Of a stretch of DNA of 64,000 nt, positions 46,801-56,000 are shown in pieces. The notes below the pieces were generated by a model. The model made no database searches, was not told where the DNA came from, and was given only the letters and a program-made list of their open reading frames with translations. The DNA is from Bacteroides zhangwenhongii (GTDB lineage: Bacteria > Bacteroidota > Bacteroidia > Bacteroidales > Bacteroidaceae). The translations under genes were made by a program, and so were the position numbers. The DNA is taken from contig NZ_CP059856.1 of NCBI RefSeq assembly GCF_009193325.2, forward strand, positions 1,488,001 through 1,552,000, written 5' to 3'. How positions within the stretch are numbered: the first letter of the stretch is position 1; every line of letters starts with the position of its first letter.

Positions 46801-49800
46801 TATGGCTGGAGGCGTTGTCTTTCCACTGCCGATTTAGCAGTCCCATCGATATGGGTACTATCTACCGGTTGCTGTTCAGTCCTTTCCGCCTTTTCCCGTT
46901 TACGCTTATTACGTATTTTCCATTTATTCCAGAAAAACAGATCGCTCCACTTATTAAAATCCTTCTTATACATAATACCCACCCCTTGCGTGGTCAGATT
47001 TGTTTTTGTATAATAACGGTCGTTCGTTTCATTATATGCCTTCAGACGAATATCCCCCGAACGATTAATCAGCCATTCCGCTTCAAAGTCACCGACAAAA
47101 TTCGTATTCGCCATCGGGTTATCCCGATAACCGAAATTTCCATTGATCAGTAACCGGTTATTCAGCAACTGTCCAGAAAGAATGCCTTCCACTTCCATAT
47201 CCGTCCAACCTTTGTCTCCTGTACTCAGATTCGTTCCGATATTCCAGTTATTCGTCTCAAAAACCTGCGACAGCGCATTGTTCAACTGACCGGACAGAGT
47301 GGAGGAGAGCACCGATGACATGACATTCGAGTTCTGATTATTATTACGAGCGTCTTCCGTATAGAACTTACCAATTCCCAACAAATAAAGAATCTGCATA
47401 TTCATTTGCTCTTCGGTGCTGATATAATTGCGTACCAATGTCTGTACCTCATCTCTTTCATTCGGAAGTTCGATACCCAATTTGATAGTAGGACGCACCA
47501 GCATACCACTCAAATTCATTATACAATTAACCCGCACATTGGGTTGCTGTATAATGGTCGAAGCATCCGGTATCAAATCATTCAGCGAAGCAGAGTTCAC
47601 AGTATAAGAAGCCTGTATATCCATATTCGCATCCAAAGGCGCACCATTAAAAGTAATTGTACTTCCATCCTTAATCACAAAGTCCTTGCGAATCACTTCT
47701 TGCAAACTGAATTTATACACTCCTTGATTAATCCGGTAATTACCGAACATCCTGACATCTCCTTTATTATAAAATTCCGTCCGGATATTTCCCGTCCCTT
47801 TTCCTGTGATATAATCTCCGGCAACCGGGTCCATAATAATCCGCATAGTAGCGTCGGGAGTTGCATCCACTAGAATATTCAATCGGATATCCGTTTTTTG
47901 CTCTTCTGTTTCCGCTTGACGTTTCTGTTGTAGCTGGTCATAATAAGAGATAATCTGAACAGAGTCCTGGATGGTCCGACGCGGCGTTTTGTCAACGAAT
48001 TTAATAAACTGATTGCTCGTGGCCGACGCTACACTACCATTAATATAAGTAAAAGTCGTATTCCTATTCGTTGTCATGGCGGCATTCACTTCCAGTCCTT
48101 GTGCGGCATTACCGGACAACATTACATTTCCGGTTCCATATACAGTTCCATAGAAAGGCATATCCGCCGATTCTTTCGTATTCATCACAAGCATATTATC
48201 AGCCTGTATCTCGAAACGATAATTCAGATTCTTGAAATGTTTATAATGCAGATATCCGTTTAATTTTCCCGTATGTCCCTCCATATCGGAAATATGCATA
48301 TTATTGAATGTCAATCCGCCAGGAGCCAGATGAATGGTATCTTTGATGGCAAAGTGAGTATTCAGGATATCAAAGTTCATAGATGCATCTGTCATTACTG
48401 CACCATCCAGATTCAATCCCTTGAACTTGCCATAAAAATGCACCTTACCTGTTCCGCGTCCTTTTATATCATTAGCGATGCTTCTCATATAGTGTTCGAG
48501 GAACTTCAAATTCAATTCATTCGCTTCAATATTCAAATCAAGTCCGCTCTCCGGTTTCAACGGATAAATAATACCCGTGACGTGCGAAGGAGCAGGAGCA
48601 ATATCCTGGATAAACGCATCCAACCGGATTCCTCTATTCTCATTGTCCCATTCACCATATATATCCAAATCTCCCAATCGTCCCTGATTGAGCGAGAAAT
48701 TCTTTATAAACAAACGAGTATTCATGACAGGTTTCTTCAACACACCGCACGCGTATGCCGTTCCCGTAGCATCTCCCTCAAAATTTACATCATCCGATAT
48801 ACTGGCAATATCAAACACATATCCCATATTGATATCCTTCAAGTCAATCTTGACCGAGTCTTCCGGATCGTCGGACAGACGTCCGTTGATACGTACATAA
48901 CGGTCTTGATGGCTGAAATTGAAATTGTTCACATCCACCTTTCCCGAATCCACTACCACTTGCGAAGGATGTATTTTCCAAAGCGTGTCATTCAATATAA
49001 TATCAGTAGGCTTCACATCTACCGTTGCCTTTAAGAGCGGTTTTTCTCCTTCCGTACGGAGAAACTTAGCTACAGCCGCCAACTGTCCGCTATACGTTAC
49101 AGCCGCATTATTACCCCAATTCAAGGTTGTACTGACATTATCATCTTTGGCTTGCGCATCCAAAGAAAGATTAACCGCTCCTTTCTTTTTCAGATTGGTC
49201 AAACGAACTAACGCACGAATATGATCCGCTGGATTCTCACAAAGAACCATACCCGATTCTATAAAGTTATTCTTATATTGCAAACGGGGAAAATACCCCT
49301 CTACATGCAGACGATGCAAAGGATCGTTGAAATATCCTTTCAAAGTAGAATGGGTATATATGGTCAATGGAATATCAAAGATGGTAGATAGAATATCCGT
49401 ATTATAGATATGTATATCAAACTGAAAATTATTATGCGTTTCAATTTCTTTTTTAGGCGGCAATATCAGAGACGGAATATATTTCCGCATAATATTAAGA
49501 ATACTGGCGGGCAAGGTATGGTATTGAAATTTCCCTTCTACATCGGCCGTCAGAAACTCAGAAGTCAGCTTCAATTGGTTTTCGTCATTTTTCTTTGTAG
49601 CCCGAATATTCATGTTCTTCATGAAATACTCTTTATCCGAAGCCGTAAATTCCAAACTATCGACATTGATTTCTCCAATCATCTCTTCTATGGAACCACC
49701 TGTGAAGTTGGCCCTTAATTTCAAAGAAAACTCCGCATCCGCATATTTAGTAGTAAGATTAAGATCATGCGGACGCACCTTGTGTACTACCGCCAGAAAG

Positions 49801-51350
49801 TTGAAGGTAGGAACTTTGGAAGTGACATTGACATCCCCGTTCAGATAGACGGAACCATTCGGATCGTCCAATGCTACCTTACCGTTAAATCCACCCCGTT
49901 TATATTCTCCGTCCAGCGTGATATTTTCATACCTGTATCTACTATAATCTATTGAAGCAATCAGCCCTTTCAGTTCTACAGTTGGGCGCTGATTTGTGAT
50001 ATGCCGTCCATGCACATCCAGATTGAAAGTTATTTCTCCCAACTGTTCATTAGCCAATAGTTCCCCCAGCTTGAAGTCCGTTGTTTTCACCGCACCGGAG
50101 TAAGCGAACAACCCTTTGCCCTTATCCGCACTTAACTTTAAGTCAGTTTTCACATCTCCCAGACTTGTACGCAACTGACCGTACGTTACCAAGTCTGTGA
50201 AATATCCGGAAATTTCTCCGCGAAAACTAATATTCCCCAAACGTTCGAGAACGGGAGGAACTCCATTATAATCCGGATTCAAGTTACGTACTAAAAAGCC
50301 TACCCCGCGGGTATTGGCCGAAAGTTCGGAAAGAGTACCATACACATACGCATCCTGCGGATGTGATAAATCCTGCAACGAGACATCCCCTCTAAGACGG
50401 AATTGCTGTTCCTCCGACACAATCTCCAAATGCGAACAGTTCAACTGGTCTACAGTTCCTTTTACTTCCATGTCCAACGTTATCGGTTCCTTGAAATGGG
50501 AAAGAACCGGCACAAAAGGAGAGATGTCCTTCAATGTAATCTGCGACGGTAACGTACGGAAAGAGAAATGCACTTTCTCCGCAAAATGCTCGAAAGCTTG
50601 CAAACTGTCATACACCAAGTGGATAGTATCCATTTTTAAAGAAGTCTCGGGCAATTCAATAGCAAAATTATCAATGCTTGTCTGTTTATTGTTGGCTACC
50701 AGCTTCAAGCTCATTTTCTTCAAAGAAAATCCGGACATCTTCTCATCAAGGCTCAATCGCTTGATTCCCAGATTGACCGAATCTTTGCTCAATGCCTTCA
50801 AAGATATATTGGCTATAATATTCTGAAGTTGGATATGCTTGGCATTAAATTTTCCCGGAGTCTCTTCTTCCGAAAGTACATGATAGGACATTCTTCCACG
50901 ACGAATCAATATTGAATTGATACGCAAATCAAGCGAACTCTCTTTCTTTACAGTGTCTTTGGAAGCAAAAGCATCCAGAACAAATTTAAAGTTAGGAGGA
51001 GTATCCGGTGTTTCCTTGCGAAGATTAATATTGAAACCGAAAAGCTGCACACTGCTGATAGAAATCTTTCCCTTAAAAAAAGGCACGATATCGAACTTGG
51101 CAGACAAACGGGTGACTTTCAACATTTCCTGTCCACTTTGGTCATCAAGCAATACATCATCAATGATAATACGGTTCAATAATCCCATATTGATTCTGCC
51201 GATTACCACTTTTGTATTCAACACTTCGGAAAGTTCGTCGGCGACAAACGCACTCATCGCTTGCTGAACATTTGGTATGTTCAGCAAAGCAATAGTTCCG
51301 ATATATACTCCCAGTACAATACCAACTACCCAGCGTACAGTCTTTTTCAG
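46800..51350 (-). CDS. TamB-like translocation/assembly protein (DUF490)
   Basis: About 1500 residues. The C-terminal DUF490/TamB domain is recognisable (VEGILSGQLLNNRLLINGNFGY near residue 1390) after a long beta-rich repetitive body (AsmA-like). TamB works with a BamA-family partner in outer-membrane assembly or lipid transport. The start is unusual: no ATG. The frame opens after a stop at 51368-51366, and a hydrophobic anchor (VVGIVLGVYIGTIALLNIP) lies upstream of the first TTG at 51287, so a non-ATG start such as CTG at 51350 or ATC at 51359 is likely. Confidence 0.9.
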   Translation of the reverse strand: MKKTVRWVVGIVLGVYIGTIALLNIPNVQQAMSAFVADELSEVLNTKVVIGRINMGLLNRIIIDDVLLDDQSGQEMLKVTRLSAKFDIVPFFKGKISISSVQLFGFNINLRKETPDTPPNFKFVLDAFASKDTVKKESSLDLRINSILIRRGRMSYHVLSEEETPGKFNAKHIQLQNIIANISLKALSKDSVNLGIKRLSLDEKMSGFSLKKMSLKLVANNKQTSIDNFAIELPETSLKMDTIHLVYDSLQAFEHFAEKVHFSFRTLPSQITLKDISPFVPVLSHFKEPITLDMEVKGTVDQLNCSHLEIVSEEQQFRLRGDVSLQDLSHPQDAYVYGTLSELSANTRGVGFLVRNLNPDYNGVPPVLERLGNISFRGEISGYFTDLVTYGQLRTSLGDVKTDLKLSADKGKGLFAYSGAVKTTDFKLGELLANEQLGEITFNLDVHGRHITNQRPTVELKGLIASIDYSRYRYENITLDGEYKRGGFNGKVALDDPNGSVYLNGDVNVTSKVPTFNFLAVVHKVRPHDLNLTTKYADAEFSLKLRANFTGGSIEEMIGEINVDSLEFTASDKEYFMKNMNIRATKKNDENQLKLTSEFLTADVEGKFQYHTLPASILNIMRKYIPSLILPPKKEIETHNNFQFDIHIYNTDILSTIFDIPLTIYTHSTLKGYFNDPLHRLHVEGYFPRLQYKNNFIESGMVLCENPADHIRALVRLTNLKKKGAVNLSLDAQAKDDNVSTTLNWGNNAAVTYSGQLAAVAKFLRTEGEKPLLKATVDVKPTDIILNDTLWKIHPSQVVVDSGKVDVNNFNFSHQDRYVRINGRLSDDPEDSVKIDLKDINMGYVFDIASISDDVNFEGDATGTAYACGVLKKPVMNTRLFIKNFSLNQGRLGDLDIYGEWDNENRGIRLDAFIQDIAPAPSHVTGIIYPLKPESGLDLNIEANELNLKFLEHYMRSIANDIKGRGTGKVHFYGKFKGLNLDGAVMTDASMNFDILNTHFAIKDTIHLAPGGLTFNNMHISDMEGHTGKLNGYLHYKHFKNLNYRFEIQADNMLVMNTKESADMPFYGTVYGTGNVMLSGNAAQGLEVNAAMTTNRNTTFTYINGSVASATSNQFIKFVDKTPRRTIQDSVQIISYYDQLQQKRQAETEEQKTDIRLNILVDATPDATMRIIMDPVAGDYITGKGTGNIRTEFYNKGDVRMFGNYRINQGVYKFSLQEVIRKDFVIKDGSTITFNGAPLDANMDIQASYTVNSASLNDLIPDASTIIQQPNVRVNCIMNLSGMLVRPTIKLGIELPNERDEVQTLVRNYISTEEQMNMQILYLLGIGKFYTEDARNNNQNSNVMSSVLSSTLSGQLNNALSQVFETNNWNIGTNLSTGDKGWTDMEVEGILSGQLLNNRLLINGNFGYRDNPMANTNFVGDFEAEWLINRSGDIRLKAYNETNDRYYTKTNLTTQGVGIMYKKDFNKWSDLFFWNKWKIRNKRKREKAERTEQQPVDSTHIDGTAKSAVERQRLQP

Positions 51351-51425
51351 CGTTCTGATAAGCGATTACTTTTATTTTGCGAACAAAAATATAAAATAGT
51401 TCGTTATGAATCGTAGTTTTATGAT

Positions 51426-51433
51426 TACTTTTG
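51426..51433 (+). promoter_or_regulatory. Probable -7 box for tsaD
   Basis: TACTTTTG matches TAnnTTTG, 25 bases before the tsaD ATG. Confidence 0.45.
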
Positions 51434-51458
51434 CACCGTTTAATAGTTTAAATAACTT

Positions 51459-52478
51459 ATGAGTGCAATAATATTAGGAATTGAGTCCTCCTGTGATGAC
51501 ACGTCGGCAGCCGTTATCAAGGATGGTTATCTGCTGTCAAATGTGGTAGCAAGTCAAGCCGTACACGAAGCATACGGTGGAGTAGTACCCGAATTGGCTT
51601 CACGGGCACACCAGCAAAATATCGTACCGGTAGTACACGAAGCGTTGAAACGTGCCGGAGTCACTAAGGAAGAGTTGAGTGCAGTAGCTTTTACACGTGG
51701 TCCCGGATTAATGGGGTCCTTGCTTGTCGGAGTCTCTTTCGCTAAAGGATTCGCTCGTTCTCTCGGAATTCCTATGATTGATGTTAATCATCTGACAGGT
51801 CATGTTTTAGCTCATTTTATTAAAGCTGAAGGAGAAGAAAATAAACAGCCGCAATTTCCATTTCTTTGCCTCTTAGTGTCCGGAGGAAATTCGCAGATCA
51901 TATTGGTAAAAGCCTATAATGACATGGAGATTCTCGGCCAGACAATTGACGATGCCGCAGGTGAAGCAATCGATAAATGTTCAAAAGTTATGGGATTAGG
52001 ATATCCGGGCGGCCCCATTATCGACAAGCTGGCACGCCAGGGAAATCCGAAAGCATATACATTCAGCAAACCTCATATTCCGGGATTGGATTATAGTTTC
52101 AGTGGACTGAAAACTTCATTTTTATATTCATTGCGTGACTGGATGAAGGAAGATCCTGATTTTATCGAACATCATAAAGTGGATCTGGCAGCTTCATTGG
52201 AAGCAACGGTAGTAGATATCCTTATGGACAAATTGCGAAAAGCTGCGAAAGAGTATAAGATAAAAGAGGTGGCCGTAGCGGGAGGAGTTTCCGCAAATAA
52301 CGGATTGCGTAATGCTTTCCGGGAACATGCGGAAAAGTATGGCTGGAATATCTTTATACCTAAATTCAGCTATACCACTGACAACGCGGCTATGATTGCC
52401 ATTACTGGATATTTCAAATATCTGGATAAAGATTTCTGCTCTATTGAGCTTCCGGCTTATTCTCGTGTCACCCTATAA
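51459..52478 (+). CDS. tsaD: tRNA threonylcarbamoyladenosine transferase TsaD
   Basis: 339 residues, the normal length. Kae1/TsaD signatures: GIESSCDDTSAAV at the start, the metal-binding His pair in VNHLTGHVLAH, SGGNSQI and GGVSANNGLR. Transfers the threonylcarbamoyl group to A37 of ANN-reading tRNAs together with TsaB and TsaE. Divergent from the TamB-like gene. Confidence 0.97.
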   Translation: MSAIILGIESSCDDTSAAVIKDGYLLSNVVASQAVHEAYGGVVPELASRAHQQNIVPVVHEALKRAGVTKEELSAVAFTRGPGLMGSLLVGVSFAKGFARSLGIPMIDVNHLTGHVLAHFIKAEGEENKQPQFPFLCLLVSGGNSQIILVKAYNDMEILGQTIDDAAGEAIDKCSKVMGLGYPGGPIIDKLARQGNPKAYTFSKPHIPGLDYSFSGLKTSFLYSLRDWMKEDPDFIEHHKVDLAASLEATVVDILMDKLRKAAKEYKIKEVAVAGGVSANNGLRNAFREHAEKYGWNIFIPKFSYTTDNAAMIAITGYFKYLDKDFCSIELPAYSRVTL

Positions 52479-52540
52479 AGTTGTTTTTCTATTTCACTTG
52501 TCACTTTTCCGTCTAATCATTTGTATGATAGCTGTTTAAC

Positions 52541-52603
52541 AGGTGATAATAGGAGTGACAATAGGTGATAATAGTGACAATTGATGATGAAATAGGTGAC
52601 AAT
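52541..52603 (+). repeat. Short direct-repeat cluster
   Basis: AGGTGATAAT at 52541 and again at 52563 (22 bases apart), then AGGTGACAAT at 52594, with GTGACAAT copies between. Part of a 423-base gene-free stretch between tsaD and cinA. No gene is supported here; a minus-strand frame at 52513-52701 is repeat-derived. Confidence 0.5.
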
Positions 52604-52733
52604 AACCGTATTTTTGCATTGGAATAACGGCATATAAGCATTGGGATACGGTAACTTTTGCCGTTTGTCTTGGTAGAATTAGGATAATATGACGGTAGCA
52701 TTAATAGGTTTCCTCTATTCTATTTCTTTGTTT

Positions 52734-52822
52734 CACGCACGGGAACCCGTAGGTTGACGTACGTGAAACGAACGGTCCACATACGCGAAACATAAAGTCC
52801 ACGTACGTGGAACGAGAGAAAG
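52734..52822. repeat. 22-bp-period degenerate tandem array
   Basis: Four units of 22 bases starting at 52735, 52757, 52779 and 52801. Each opens with a variant of the palindrome CACGTACGTG (CACGCACGGG, GACGTACGTG, CACATACGCG, CACGTACGTG) and continues with an AAACGAA-like spacer ending GTC. The same period as the array at 16469 but a different sequence. Confidence 0.65.
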
Positions 52823-52901
52823 GAGCAGGAAGAATAGCTTAATGAAGTAGGGATATTCTTATAATATAATAGGTATATATAATAAATAAAGCAGGAGAAA
52901 T

Positions 52902-54134
52902 ATGTTTGCCGAGCTTATAACCATTGGTGATGAACTGCTGATAGGGCAGGTAGTCGATACAAATTCCGCCTGGATGGGACGGGAGTTAAATAATATAGGA
53001 ATTGAAGTCCTTCGCATCGTATCGGTTCGCGATAGGGAAGAAGAGATCCTGGAAGCGATTGATAATGCGATGAAAAGGGCAAATATTGTTTTAGTGACCG
53101 GAGGACTGGGCCCTACTAAAGATGATATTACCAAACAAACACTTTGTAAGTACTTCAATACTGAACTGATATTCAGCGAAGAAGTCTTCGAAAACGTGAA
53201 ACGGGTATTGGCCGGTAAAATACCAATGAATAAACTGAATAAAGGTCAGGCAATGGTTCCGAAGAACTGCACGGTAATCAACAACCCGGTAGGAAGTGCT
53301 TCTGTGAGCTGGTTCGAGAGAGACGGCAAAGTACTTGTATCTATGCCGGGAGTACCACAGGAAATGACTGCCGTAATGACTGAAAGCGTATTACCCAAAC
53401 TACATGAGAGGTTTCAAACAGATGTCATTATGCATCAGACTTTCTTAGTACAACACTACCCCGAATCCGTGTTGGCGGAGAAATTAGAAGCTTGGGAGGT
53501 CGCCTTACCGGATTGCATCAAACTGGCATATCTGCCCAAACTGGGAATTATCCGTCTGAGATTGACCGGACGCGGACATGACAGGAAAGAAGTGGAAACT
53601 CTTCTGAACCGTGAGAAAGCAAAATTGGAAACAATATTGGGCGAAGACATTTTCAGCGAAGAAGACACCCCGTTGGAAGTCATCATCGGGGAGTTACTGA
53701 AAAAGAGGAAATTAACCGTATCCACCGCAGAAAGTTGCACAGGTGGAAGCATTGCGGAGCGACTGACATCTATCGCCGGAAGTTCGGAATATTTTAAAGG
53801 TAGCATAGTGGCTTATTCCAATGAAGTGAAGAAGGACCTTTTGCACGTGTCTTCCGAGACATTGGAAAAGTATGGAGCCGTTAGTGAAGAAACGGTGATT
53901 GAAATGGTAAAAGGTGCGATGAAAGCATTGAAAACTGACTGCGCTGTCGCCACATCGGGAATAGCCGGACCGGGAGGAGGCACTCCGGAGAAACCTGTGG
54001 GGACTGTATGGATAGCTGCTGGTTATAAAAACGAAATTCGGACATACAAGCAGGAAACAAATCGCGGAAGAGCCATGAATATTGAAAGAGCCGGTAATAA
54101 TGCGTTGCTAATGCTCCGAGATTTACTCAAATAA
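52902..54134 (+). CDS. cinA: CinA-family protein (NMN amidohydrolase-like)
   Basis: 410 residues. The N-terminal MoCF-like domain ([30 protein letters not shown]) and C-terminal CinA amidase domain ([32 protein letters not shown]) are both complete. The C-terminal domain in relatives hydrolyses nicotinamide mononucleotide. A good AGGAG ribosome site precedes the start. Confidence 0.95.
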   Translation: MFAELITIGDELLIGQVVDTNSAWMGRELNNIGIEVLRIVSVRDREEEILEAIDNAMKRANIVLVTGGLGPTKDDITKQTLCKYFNTELIFSEEVFENVKRVLAGKIPMNKLNKGQAMVPKNCTVINNPVGSASVSWFERDGKVLVSMPGVPQEMTAVMTESVLPKLHERFQTDVIMHQTFLVQHYPESVLAEKLEAWEVALPDCIKLAYLPKLGIIRLRLTGRGHDRKEVETLLNREKAKLETILGEDIFSEEDTPLEVIIGELLKKRKLTVSTAESCTGGSIAERLTSIAGSSEYFKGSIVAYSNEVKKDLLHVSSETLEKYGAVSEETVIEMVKGAMKALKTDCAVATSGIAGPGGGTPEKPVGTVWIAAGYKNEIRTYKQETNRGRAMNIERAGNNALLMLRDLLK

Positions 54135-54175
54135 AGAAAAATAGCTGCTTATAAGTGAATTATTTTAAGAAATTC

Positions 54176-54206
54176 TTGTTTTATACGGATAAAAGTACTT
54201 ACTTTG
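54176..54206 (+). promoter_or_regulatory. Probable promoter of the ribosomal-protein operon
   Basis: TTG at 54176-54178 and TACTTTG at 54200-54206, spaced 21 bases, close to the Bacteroides consensus. Leader of about 45 bases. Confidence 0.4.
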
Positions 54207-54256
54207 CGTCCTGTTTGAAATAAGTATAGATATAAAACTATAAAAATAAGATAGAA

Positions 54257-54517
54257 ATGTCGAAGATTTGTCAAATTACCGGAAAGAAAGCCATGATTGG
54301 CAACAATGTTTCACACTCAAAGAGAAGAACTAAAAGAACCTTTGATTTGAACTTGTTTAACAAAAAGTTCTACTATGTAGAACAAGATTGTTGGATCAGC
54401 CTTAGCATTTGCGCTAACGGACTGCGTATTATCAACAAAAAAGGACTGGACGCTGCGCTGACTGAAGCTGTGGCTAAAGGTTATTGTGATTGGAAAAGCA
54501 TTAAAGTAATCGGCTAA
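54257..54517 (+). CDS. rpmB: Ribosomal protein bL28
   Basis: 86 residues. [21 protein letters not shown] then [12 protein letters not shown] and the [18 protein letters not shown] end are typical of L28. 21 bases before the L33 gene. Confidence 0.97.
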   Translation: MSKICQITGKKAMIGNNVSHSKRRTKRTFDLNLFNKKFYYVEQDCWISLSICANGLRIINKKGLDAALTEAVAKGYCDWKSIKVIG

Positions 54518-54538
54518 ACGTAGAGGAGAAAACTTACA

Positions 54539-54727
54539 ATGGCAAAGAAAGCAAAAGGTAACAGAGTACAGGTGATTCTGGAATGTACAGAACACAAAGA
54601 CAGTGGAATGCCGGGAACATCTCGTTATATCACAACTAAGAACAGAAAGAATACTACAGAAAGACTTGAGTTGAAGAAATACAACCCGATTCTGAAAAGA
54701 GTAACAGTACACAAAGAAATTAAATAA
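54539..54727 (+). CDS. rpmG: Ribosomal protein bL33
   Basis: 62 residues. The [14 protein letters not shown] and [14 protein letters not shown] motifs match L33. It has only one Cys, so this is the zinc-independent form. Confidence 0.97.
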   Translation: MAKKAKGNRVQVILECTEHKDSGMPGTSRYITTKNRKNTTERLELKKYNPILKRVTVHKEIK

Positions 54728-54743
54728 TAAAGAAGTATAACCC

Positions 54744-54902
54744 ATGGCAAAGAAAACAGTAGCAAGTTTGCACGATGGTTCTAAAGAAGGTCGTGCTTAT
54801 ACCAAGGTTATCAAAATGGTAAAATCTCCGAAAACCGGAGCATACGTTTTTGATGAACAAATGGTTCCGAACGAAAAAGTACAAGACTTTTTCAAAAAAT
54901 AA
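54744..54902 (+). CDS. DUF4295 domain protein
   Basis: 52 residues, ATG at 54744, 16 bases after the L33 gene. Basic, with MAKKTVASLHDGSKEGR and KSPKTGAYVFDEQMV; typical of the small DUF4295 proteins that follow rpmG in Bacteroidetes. A ribosome-associated role is inferred from position and charge. An intrinsic terminator follows. Confidence 0.9.
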   Translation: MAKKTVASLHDGSKEGRAYTKVIKMVKSPKTGAYVFDEQMVPNEKVQDFFKK

Positions 54903-54930
54903 TCGAGATAGCATACACGCTATAAATTCA

Positions 54931-54965
54931 AAATCCTCTCATTGATAACAATGAGGGGATTTTTT
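54931..54965 (+). terminator. Intrinsic terminator after the ribosomal operon
   Basis: AAATCCTCTCATT / AATGAGGGGATTT stem with a 6-base loop and a T-run. Confidence 0.9.
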
Positions 54966-55000
54966 ATTGCTTCTTTTTTTACTTTTCCAATCCTTTGTTA

Positions 55001-55008
55001 TATCTTTG
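55001..55008 (+). promoter_or_regulatory. Probable -7 box for the ftsY operon
   Basis: TATCTTTG matches TAnnTTTG, 32 bases before the ftsY ATG; the upstream region is T-rich without a clear -33 box. Confidence 0.5.
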
Positions 55009-55040
55009 TAGCATAATGTATCATACAAACATCTATAAAT

Positions 55041-56000
55041 ATGGGATTTTTTAGTTTTTTTTCCAAGGAAAAGAAGGAAACTTTAGATAAAGGATTATCT
55101 AAAACCAAAGAGAGTGTCTTTAGTAAGATAGCTCGTGCCGTAGCCGGTAAGTCAAAAGTGGATGACGAAGTGTTGGATAATCTGGAAGAAGTGCTGATCA
55201 CATCTGACGTAGGTGTGGAAACCACTTTAAATATCATTAAGCGCATAGAAAAACGTGCAGCGGAAGATAAATATGTGAATACTCAGGAGTTGAATCATAT
55301 ATTGCGCGATGAAATAGCCGCTTTATTGACTGAAAATAATTCTGGAGATGTAGCCGATTTTGATGTAGCTATTGACAAGAAACCATACGTAATTATGGTT
55401 GTGGGAGTTAATGGAGTAGGCAAGACCACAACAATCGGTAAACTGGCTTATCAATTCAAAAAAGCAGGTAAGTCCGTTTACTTGGGAGCTGCCGACACAT
55501 TCCGTGCTGCCGCAGTAGAACAGCTTATGATATGGGGAGAACGAGTAGGTGTGCCTGTCATTAAGCAAAAAATGGGTGCCGACCCTGCATCGGTGGCGTA
55601 CGATACCCTTAGTTCTGCGGTTGCCAACAATGCGGATATTGTAATTATTGATACTGCCGGACGTCTTCACAACAAAGTCGGTTTGATGAACGAGCTGACA
55701 AAGATAAAGAATGTGATGCGGAAAGTAGTGCCCGATGCTCCTAATGAGGTTCTATTGGTATTGGACGGTTCTACAGGTCAGAATGCTTTTGAACAGGCAA
55801 AACAGTTCACTCTGGCAACGGAAGTGACAGCGATGGCCATTACAAAACTGGATGGTACAGCGAAGGGAGGAGTTGTAATCGGCATATCAGATCAATTCAA
55901 GATTCCCGTTAAATATATCGGATTAGGTGAAGGCATAGAAGACTTACAAGTATTCCGTAAGAATGAGTTTGTAGATTCTTTGTTTGGAGAGAATGCATGA
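55041..56000 (+). CDS. ftsY: Signal recognition particle receptor FtsY
   Basis: 319 residues, the short form without a long acidic N-terminal domain. The NG domain has GVNGVGKTTTIGKLA (P loop), DTAGRLHNK and TKLDGTAKGG. It docks ribosome-SRP complexes at the membrane. Its stop overlaps the rimO start by 4 bases (ATGA). Confidence 0.97.
   Translation: MGFFSFFSKEKKETLDKGLSKTKESVFSKIARAVAGKSKVDDEVLDNLEEVLITSDVGVETTLNIIKRIEKRAAEDKYVNTQELNHILRDEIAALLTENNSGDVADFDVAIDKKPYVIMVVGVNGVGKTTTIGKLAYQFKKAGKSVYLGAADTFRAAAVEQLMIWGERVGVPVIKQKMGADPASVAYDTLSSAVANNADIVIIDTAGRLHNKVGLMNELTKIKNVMRKVVPDAPNEVLLVLDGSTGQNAFEQAKQFTLATEVTAMAITKLDGTAKGGVVIGISDQFKIPVKYIGLGEGIEDLQVFRKNEFVDSLFGENA

Noticed and set aside
48273..49034. 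253-residue plus-strand frame
   Set aside because: Antisense to the TamB-like gene; composition is typical of a shadow frame.
52513..52701. 62-residue minus-strand frame
   Set aside because: It is made of the repeat cluster in the tsaD-cinA gap and has no ribosome site.
52734..52822. CRISPR-like array
   Set aside because: Tandem units have no spacers, and repeats are too degenerate.
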